Source of the DNA: an uncultured Collinsella sp.
GTDB taxonomy: Bacteria > Actinomycetota > Coriobacteriia > Coriobacteriales > Coriobacteriaceae
Assembly: GCA_902468045.1 (NCBI GenBank)
Contig: CABQXG010000095.1
Span: 1-6,068 of the forward strand
Length of the DNA: 6,068 bases
Direction: 5' to 3'
Shown: piece after piece, positions 1-5,415 of the stretch
Layout: each line of letters begins with the position of its first letter
How positions within the stretch are numbered: position 1 is the stretch's first letter
The notes under the pieces: generated by a model
Database searches by the model: none
What the model was told of the DNA's origin: nothing
Seen by the model: only the letters and a program-made list of their open reading frames with translations
Translations under genes and position numbers: made by a program

Positions 1-179
1 CGACAGACGATGAGCTTCGAGGTCGTTTGCTTCGTGGTGCGCAGGATATCGTCGATACTTCCAAGAAGAAAATGGATGTTATGACAGAAGATGTTGCTAT
101 GCGTACTGCTCAGGTAACGAAGAATCCAAAGATTAATCAAGGTTGGGTTAGCAACCAATGGGAAAATGTAGGCTATTAG
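1..179 (+). CDS. C-terminal end of an unidentified protein (5' end outside window)
   Basis: An open frame enters from the left edge (first whole codon at 3) and ends at TAG 177-179, giving 58 residues. The visible part is hydrophilic, with a likely helical stretch rich in K, D and E (TSKKKMDVMTED), and ends in an aromatic tail, GWVSNQWENVGY. It has no membrane segment, cysteine motif or catalytic signature that I can name, and I do not recognise the family. GC is about 43% over this stretch, clearly lower than in the genes to the right, and it uses AT-ending codons more often. A terminator-like hairpin 30 nt after the stop supports this being the real end of a transcription unit. The frame is believable because of codon flow and the terminator, but the function is unknown. 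Confidence 0.6.
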   Translation, partial: TDDELRGRLLRGAQDIVDTSKKKMDVMTEDVAMRTAQVTKNPKINQGWVSNQWENVGY

Positions 180-209
180 GTACCTAACAATTACCCAGTA
201 TATTTTGAA

Positions 210-249
210 GGGTCTTTGTCTGATTCACGAGACAAGGACCCCTTATTTT
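210..249 (+). terminator. Rho-independent terminator of the left-hand gene
   Basis: A 12-bp stem pairs 210-221 (GGGTCTTTGTCT) with 230-241 (AGACAAGGACCC). It has one T-G wobble, an 8-nt loop, and is followed by the T-rich tract CTTATTTT at 242-249. The opposite side (201-209) would not give a clean U-run on the minus strand, so it reads as a plus-strand terminator for the gene ending at 179. Confidence 0.8.
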
Positions 250-295
250 GCCCGTAAAAAATGGGACCAGTAGCAGCAAAGCTAAAATTGTAGTC

Positions 296-341
296 AATAA
301 ATGAAACAGTCCCGGTTGCATATCCTGCAACCGGGACTGTT
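296..341 (-). terminator. Perfect 16-bp hairpin, probable rlmN terminator
   Basis: Positions 305-320 (AACAGTCCCGGTTGCA) pair perfectly with 326-341 around a 5-nt loop (TATCC). Read on the minus strand, the stem is followed by TCATTTATT, a moderately U-rich tail; on the plus strand it is followed by CGATG, which is not U-rich. It lies 37 nt past the rlmN stop at 379-381, where a leftward terminator is expected. The interrupted U-tract makes it a good but not ideal intrinsic terminator. Confidence 0.72.
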
Positions 342-344
342 CGA

Positions 345-360
345 TGTTTCACATGAAACG
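345..360. promoter_or_regulatory. parS-like ParB-binding palindrome
   Basis: TGTTTCACATGAAACG matches the widely conserved chromosomal parS consensus TGTTTCACGTGAAACA at 14 of 16 positions. The arms GTTTCA/TGAAAC are perfectly inverted; the differences are CA for CG in the centre and the final base. It lies in non-coding DNA between the rlmN stop and its terminator hairpin. The consensus is established knowledge. Whether this copy binds ParB is inference, and the altered central CG is the main reason for doubt. Confidence 0.45.
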
Positions 361-378
361 TTTTGGAGTGCGACTCCC

Positions 379-1418
379 CTATGCGTTCTTCTGAACTTTG
401 AAGCGCTGCTTCAGCTGTCCGCAGGCGGCGTCAATATCGTTACCACGGGAGTTACGAATCGTGGTCTCGATGCCACGAGACTCAAGACGACGCTGAAGAT
501 CCTCAACCTTATGAATCGGCGACGGCTTGAGCGGGCTGCCCTCTGAATCAGGTTAACGTGGCACAACGTTCCCTCGCAGAAGTCGCAGAGCGCCTGCATC
601 TCGGGATTCGTATCGTTGACGCCTTCGATCATGGCATACTCATAGGTCGGGCGGCGGCCAGTCTTCTCGGTGTAGAGCTGAAGCGCCTCGTGAAGGCGAA
701 GCAGCGTGTACTTCTTAACACCGGGCATGAGCTTATTGCGCGTCGACTGGATGGCGGAATGCAGTGAAACAGCAAGCGTGAACTGCTCGGGGATGTCGGC
801 CAATTTGCGAATACCGGGAATAACGCCACTGGTAGAGACGGTGAGGTGACGAGCACCGATACCGATGCCGTCGGGGTCGTTGAGGATTCGCAGCGCCTTG
901 AGAACCTCGTCGTAGTTGGCAAACGGCTCGCCCTGGCCCATGAAGACAACGCTCGTGGAGCGCTCGCCAAAGTCGTTGGATACATGAAGTACCTGGTCGA
1001 CGATCTCTTGAGCGGTCAGAGAGCGCTTGAGGCCGTTGAGACCGGTAGCGCAAAAGGCACAACCCATGCCGCAGCCTGCCTGGGTGGAAACGCAGACGGA
1101 AAGCTTGTTGCGACGGGGCATGCCGACAGTCTCGACGGAAACGCCGTCGTGGTACTCGAGCAGATACTTGCGCGAGCCATCTTTGGAAACTTGCTTGGTG
1201 AGTTCAGTGGGCGTGTCAAAGGCAAAAGCCTCTTTAAGCTGCTCGCGGAAAGCCTTGGGAAGGTTGGTCATATCGTCAAACGAACAAACGTTCTTCTCAA
1301 AGACCCATTCGATGAGCTGCTTCGCGCGGAAGGCGGGCTGGCCAAGTTCGGCAACAAGCTCGCGAATATCGTTTTGGCTCAAGTCGCGAATGTCCTGAGA
1401 TTTAGTCCTGGGATTCAT
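379..1418 (-). pseudogene. rlmN: rlmN, 23S rRNA A2503 / tRNA A37 C2-methyltransferase, frameshifted near the 3' end
   Basis: A cytoplasmic radical-SAM enzyme that makes 2-methyladenosine in 23S rRNA and in some tRNAs. From ATG 1416-1418 (upstream GAAAGG, 5 nt away) the frame holds the RlmN N-terminal region and the radical-SAM cluster CGMGCAFC (Cys116, 120, 123). It also has Cys109 seven residues before the cluster, matching E. coli Cys118, then FMGQGEP and the late motif CHVNLI ending at residue 291. There the frame breaks. The family's following conserved segment (NLIPxNPV type) is absent, and the expected ending GSPLKPSP...DIDAACGQL continues in another frame to TAG 379-381. Cys in AACGQL (codon 421-423), the essential methyl-carrying Cys355 equivalent, is therefore out of frame. 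The original frame runs on to TGA 411-413, giving a 335-residue product with a foreign basic tail. The span of 1040 nt needs 3n+1 missing bases to be restored. This is probably a deletion, or else an assembly error. Confidence 0.88.
541..555 (-). other. Breakpoint of the rlmN deletion
   Basis: On the minus strand the sequence across the junction is AACCTGATTCAGAGGGC. Read upstream it gives N-L-I; read downstream in the true frame (TCA GAG GGC AGC CCG) it gives S-E-G-S-P. Roughly seven to nine residues that normally join these two parts are missing. The GATTC at the junction could be one surviving copy of a short direct repeat whose other copy was lost with the intervening DNA. That mechanism is inference; the frame change and missing motif are visible. 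Confidence 0.7.
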
Positions 1419-1433
1419 GGAAGCCTTTCGATT

Positions 1434-1463
1434 TTGGGGAAACGTAGAGGGTATCGCTACAAT
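1434..1463 (+). promoter_or_regulatory. Candidate ddl promoter
   Basis: TACAAT at 1458-1463 matches the sigma-70 -10 consensus TATAAT at five of six bases. About 18 nt upstream, TTGGGG (1434-1439) is a weak -35, matching only TTG. This would place the start near 1470, about 34 nt before the ddl ATG. It is supported mainly by the good -10 and by its place in a short gap between divergent genes. Confidence 0.4.
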
Positions 1464-1481
1464 ATGGTATCAGCTGCAGAA

Positions 1482-1487
1482 ATTATA
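1482..1487 (-). promoter_or_regulatory. rlmN: Candidate -10 element for rlmN
   Basis: The complement of 1482-1487 reads TATAAT, a perfect -10 hexamer facing rlmN, with a leader of about 55-60 nt to its ATG at 1418. No good -35 is visible 16-18 nt upstream; that position falls at the very start of ddl. If real, the two divergent promoters overlap each other's transcribed region. This site also overlaps the ddl ribosome-binding region. Confidence 0.33.
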
Positions 1488-1496
1488 GAGGAGGAG
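1487..1496 (+). promoter_or_regulatory. ddl: Strong Shine-Dalgarno site for ddl
   Basis: AGAGGAGGAG contains the GGAGG core at 1490-1494, nine bases before ATG 1504. It decides the start in favour of 1504 over the in-frame ATG at 1528, which has no such site at proper spacing. Confidence 0.8.
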
Positions 1497-1503
1497 TCTG
1501 CCC

Positions 1504-2469
1504 ATGCCGGGTAAAAGCCTAGAGAACATGCACGTAGCGGTCTTGGCGGGCGGTCATTCCGCTGAGCGCGAGATCTCGCTCAATTCGGGAAAGAACGTCG
1601 TGGTGGCCCTGAAGGAGGCCGGCTACACTTCGGTGGAGCTGCTCGACACGGCTGCCGATGATTTTATGGTAACCATGGCGACCGGTGGCTTTGACGTGGC
1701 ATTTATCGCCATGCACGGCGCCGGCGGTGAGGATGGCGCCATGCAGGGCGCCATGGAGACCCTGGGTATCCCCTACACGGCCTCGGGCGTGCTTGCCAGC
1801 GCCTGCGGTGCCGACAAGGAGGTCTCGAAGCTCCTGTACGCCAAGGCGGGCATTCCCGTTGCCCCCGGCATTGCGATCGAGTCGGGCGATGAGATCGATA
1901 TCGACCATATCGTCGAGGTCTGTGGCGAACGCTGCTTCGTGAAGCCTGCTGTCAATGGTTCGAGCTACGGCATTTCGCTGGTGCATGAGCCTTCCGAGCT
2001 GCCGGCTGCCATCAAGAAGGCATTCGAGTATGGTGACAAAGTGCTCGTCGAGAAGTGCATCGAGGGAACCGAGATTACGGTAGGCGTGTACGGCGAGGTC
2101 GATGTGCGCGCCCTGCCGATCGTCGAGATTCGCAAGCCTGAGGACTGTGAGTTCTACGATTTGGACGTTAAGTACGTCGACCCTACGGATATCCATCGTA
2201 TTCCGGCGCAGATTTCGCCTGAAAACTATGCCCGCGCCCAGGAGCTTGCTTGCGCTGCCCACAAGGCCCTCGGCTGTCTGGGCATCTCGCGCAGCGACTT
2301 TATCGTGAGTGAAGACGGCCCCGTCATTCTCGAGACCAACACCATTCCCGGCATGACCGATACGTCGCTGTATCCGGACGAGATCCGCCATACCGACGAT
2401 ATGACGTTCCCCCAGGTCTGTGACAGTCTGATTCGCATGGGCCTTCGTCGAGCGGGCGTTGCATGCTAA
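1504..2469 (+). CDS. ddl: D-alanine-D-alanine ligase
   Basis: ATP-grasp ligase in the cytoplasm that joins two D-alanines for peptidoglycan precursors. At 321 residues it is close to the usual 300-360. The Ddl landmarks appear in order: GGHSAEREISLNSG (Glu21 binds the first D-Ala), HGAGGEDG near 71-78, the ATP-binding strand FVKPAVNGSSYG at 145-156, and EKCIEGTEITVG near 183-194. The lid region FYDLDVKYVDP carries Lys223-Tyr224, then come SRSDF (Arg263, Asp265) and ETNTIPGMTDTSL (Glu277, Asn279, Ser288). Tyr at 224 corresponds to E. coli DdlB Tyr216, the state linked to D-Ala-D-Ala rather than D-Ala-D-Lac formation, so normal glycopeptide-sensitive precursors are expected. The start at 1504 has a strong Shine-Dalgarno site. 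The TAA overlaps the ATG of the DinG-like gene (ATGCTAA), suggesting one operon. No defect is seen. The ddlA/ddlB distinction cannot be made here. Confidence 0.95.
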   Translation: MPGKSLENMHVAVLAGGHSAEREISLNSGKNVVVALKEAGYTSVELLDTAADDFMVTMATGGFDVAFIAMHGAGGEDGAMQGAMETLGIPYTASGVLASACGADKEVSKLLYAKAGIPVAPGIAIESGDEIDIDHIVEVCGERCFVKPAVNGSSYGISLVHEPSELPAAIKKAFEYGDKVLVEKCIEGTEITVGVYGEVDVRALPIVEIRKPEDCEFYDLDVKYVDPTDIHRIPAQISPENYARAQELACAAHKALGCLGISRSDFIVSEDGPVILETNTIPGMTDTSLYPDEIRHTDDMTFPQVCDSLIRMGLRRAGVAC

Positions 2470-2620
2470 TCGAGGACGCTGTATCTCCTGGAACGCCGAA
2501 ATTTGTCATCGATGCCTATGCCACGCTCGCCGAGCGCGCCAAGACGCAGACGTTCGGTCTTATCGAGGAGGATGTCATCGTCCTCGATACCGAGACCACG
2601 GGTTTGTCGGTGCAAGACAA

Positions 2621-2634
2621 CGAGCTGATCGAGA
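2621..2634 (+). repeat. 14-bp direct repeat, left copy
   Basis: CGAGCTGATCGAGA, encoding N-E-L-I-E in the true frame of the exonuclease domain just after the Exo I motif. It is identical to 2683-2696, exactly 62 bp away, and marks the left edge of the inserted segment. Confidence 0.9.
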
Positions 2635-2682
2635 TCCTGCTGCGGGGCACCCGCGAGGAACGCACCGAGCTGTCGTTGTTGC
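2635..2682 (+). other. Inserted 48-bp segment in the exonuclease domain
   Basis: With one repeat copy this makes the 62-bp insertion (62 = 3x20+2) that shifts the frame. The DEDDh fold expects the strand after ELIE to continue directly into SAARLSGREVVERFDTF, so nothing should lie here. In the incoming frame the segment reads ILLRGTREERTELSLLPS then stop. I saw no second copy of it in the window, no terminal inverted repeats and no gene. Its source is unknown. Confidence 0.75.
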
Positions 2683-2696
2683 CGAGCTGATCGAGA
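2683..2696 (+). repeat. 14-bp direct repeat, right copy
   Basis: Second identical copy of CGAGCTGATCGAGA. It is in the frame that continues as E-L-I-E-T-S-A-A-R-L through the rest of the exonuclease and helicase. Collapsing it onto the copy at 2621-2634 restores one continuous reading frame. Confidence 0.9.
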
Positions 2697-5415
2697 CCTC
2701 CGCAGCCCGTCTTTCGGGCCGCGAGGTCGTAGAGCGTTTTGATACTTTTGTGCATCCCAAGCAGCTGATTCCCGCCGAGATTACCGAGCTCACAAGCATC
2801 ACGAACGCTGACGTGTCCGATGCTCCGTCAGCCGTTGAAGCCGTGTCTGCTCTCGCCGATTTTGTCGGCGGATGTCCGGTGATCGCGCACAACGCCACCT
2901 TCGACCGATCGTTTATCGAGTCGGTTAAGGGCGGTGTCAACGTGAGCGATATCTGGATTGATTCGTTGGCGCTATCGCGCATCGCGCTTCCGCGCTTGGC
3001 TTCGCACAAGCTGTCTTTTATGGCTGACCTGTTCGGCTGCGATTCGGTGTCGCACCGCGCCAACGCCGATGTCGATGCCCTGTGCGGCGTGTGGCGCGTG
3101 TTGCTCGTTGCCCTCACCGACTTGCCCCAAGGCCTTATGGCGCGCCTGGCCGACATGCACCCCGATGTGCCCTGGTCCTATCGTCCTATCTTCTCGTTCT
3201 TGGCAGGGCAGAACCCTGGTTCTATCTTCTCTCTCAGCGCCGCTCGTGCTGACGTTCTCAGGGCAGATCGCGCCGACGATCGAGTGGACGCCGACGAACT
3301 GCCGGTCCTCAAGATGCCGAGTCGTGAGGAGATTGAGGCAGACTATGCGCCAGGTGGCCTGGTCAATCGCATGTATCCCACCTACGAGCCGCGTGATGAG
3401 CAGATCGCAATGGCGGTTGAGGTGCGCGATGCGCTGGTCACTGGTACCCATCGCGTGATCGAGGCGGGCACGGGCGTCGGCAAGTCGATGGCCTATCTGG
3501 TGCCTTTTGCCGAGGCGGCGCGACGTAATAACATCACTGTTGGCATTGCGACCAAATCGAATAACCTCGCCGACCAGCTCATGTACCATGAGCTGCCAAA
3601 ACTTGCCGAGCAACTGCCGGGTGGCTTGTCGTTTTGCGCATTGAAGGGGTACGACCACTATCCATGTTTGCGCAAACTTGAGCGTATGAGCCGCGGCCAA
3701 GTCGAAATCACCACCAAGCGTGATCCCGCCGACACACTTACGGCGGCTGCCGTGATCATGGCGTACGTCTGCCAGTCAGCCGACGGCGACCTTGATTCGC
3801 TTGGCATCCGCTGGCGCAGCGTCAACCGTCCCGACTTTACGACGGCCTCGCGCGAGTGTGCTCGTCGCCTCTGCCCGTTTTTCCCTGATAAATGCCTCGT
3901 CCACGGCGCACGCCGTCGTGCGGCGCATGCCGATGTGGTTGTTACGAACCATTCTCTGCTGTTCCGCAATGTTGCGGCCGAAGGGAGGATTTTGCCTCCG
4001 ATTCGTCATTGGGTAATCGACGAGGCCCATTCTATCGAGCGCGAGGCGCGTCGTCAGTGGGCGCGCGTGGTCTCGGCGGACGAATCGCACGTTCTGTTTG
4101 AGCGTCTGGGCGGCTCGAGCACTGGCGCGTTGAGCCAGGTTTCTCGCGATTTGGCGACATCCGAAGGCTCTACACTCTATCTGGGACTTACTGCCAAAGC
4201 GACGTCTACCGTCGCGCGCGCGAGCATGGCAATCGCCGACGTGTTTGATGGTGTCCGCGAGCTTGGCCGTCGTGCCCGTGGGGGTTATGACAACGCCAAT
4301 CTATGGATTGGTCCCGAGCTGCGCGAATCTGACGACTGGCATGATTTCTTACAGTCGGCCTACACTGCCATCGACGCATTGGAACAAGCTGACAAGAGCG
4401 TCGACGCGCTGGTGCAAGCCGTCGCCGCCGACAAGCCCGAGGTCGTTGTCGACCTGGGTGATATCTCGCGCCGCCTGCACGAGCTGGCCGAGAACCTCAA
4501 ACTCATCATTGATGGCACCGATGAACACTACGTGTATTCGCTGCAGGTCAATCGCAGGCTGCGTGCCGGCGGAGAGTCGATGACCGCAGAGCGCATCGAC
4601 ATTGGCGAGGCCTTGGCAACCGAGTGGCTGCCCGAGGTTCACACGGCTATCTTTGCCTCAGCGACCATGACGGTGTCCAAAAGCTTTGAACACTTCAACC
4701 ATGCTGTCGGGCTCGATCGCATCGGTGCTTCAACATCCTCATCGCTGCACTTGGATTCGAGCTACGACTTCGATTCGAACATGGCCGTAGTCGTCGCCGG
4801 AGATATTCCCGATCTGCGCGACCGCGAGGCATATCTGGCATCCCTTGAACATGTGCTGGTCGATGCGCATCTCGCCATGGGCGGATCGGTGCTCACGCTG
4901 TTCACCAACCGGCGCGACATGGAGGACCTGTACGCTCGCGTTGAGCCCAAGCTTGCCCGTGCGGGCCTGGAGCTCAACTGCCAACAGCGCAACTCATCTC
5001 CTCGTCGCTTACGCGACCGGTTTATCAACGAGCCGGCTTCGTCGCTCTTCGCTCTCAAGGCCTTTTGGGAGGGCTTTGACGCCAGCGGTGAGACGCTGCG
5101 ATGTGTCATCATTCCCAAGCTGCCGTTCTCCAGCCCTACCGATCCGCTCTCCTGCGAGCGTAACCTGCGTGAGGACCGTGCTTGGGCGCGCTATTCGCTA
5201 CCCGAGGCGGTGCTCGAGGTCAAGCAGGCCGCGGGGCGTTTGATTCGCTCGTCGACCGATAGCGGTGTGCTGATCTTGGCGGATCCTCGCCTGGTGACGA
5301 AGGGGTATGGCAAGAAGTTTTTGACATCGCTGCCCACCAGTTCATACCAGCGTATCGAGTCAGCCCAGATCGGCCACTACCTGCAGTTATGGCGACAGGC
5401 GCACGACCGACGGCA

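Noticed and set aside
365..377. GGAGT-GCG-ACTCC mini-hairpin just after the rlmN stop
   Set aside because: It has only five base pairs and is followed by AAAA, not a U-tract, on the rlmN strand. The 16-bp hairpin further on is a better terminator.
301..546. Small plus-strand open frame of 81 codons
   Set aside because: It begins inside the terminator hairpin and reads antisense through the rlmN 3' end; its length comes from the rlmN coding pattern.
846..1514. 222-codon plus-strand open frame opposite rlmN
   Set aside because: It lies antisense to the radical-SAM core and runs into the ddl start region; no start signal or domain supports it.
1519..2391. Long open frame (290 codons) antisense to ddl
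   Set aside because: It mirrors the codon pattern of a GC-rich, well-conserved ddl and shows no recognisable motif or ribosome-binding site.
2600..2690. Programmed -1 ribosomal frameshifting to join the two dinG frames
   Set aside because: The shift needed is -1, but no X XXY YYZ heptamer occurs in the incoming frame before TGA 2688-2690. The 14-bp repeat with exact 62-bp excess explains the break better, and a shifted product would carry about 21 extra residues inside the nuclease fold.
2459..2690. TTG at 2459 as start of one continuous 986-codon DinG frame
   Set aside because: The first 75 or so residues in that frame are rich in R, H and C and lack any exonuclease motif, while the other frame carries the textbook DTETTG from ATG 2463. 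It is a shadow frame up to the insertion.
2972..3700. 242-codon minus-strand open frame opposite dinG
   Set aside because: It is a shadow of the exonuclease/helicase coding strand in GC-rich DNA with no family resemblance.
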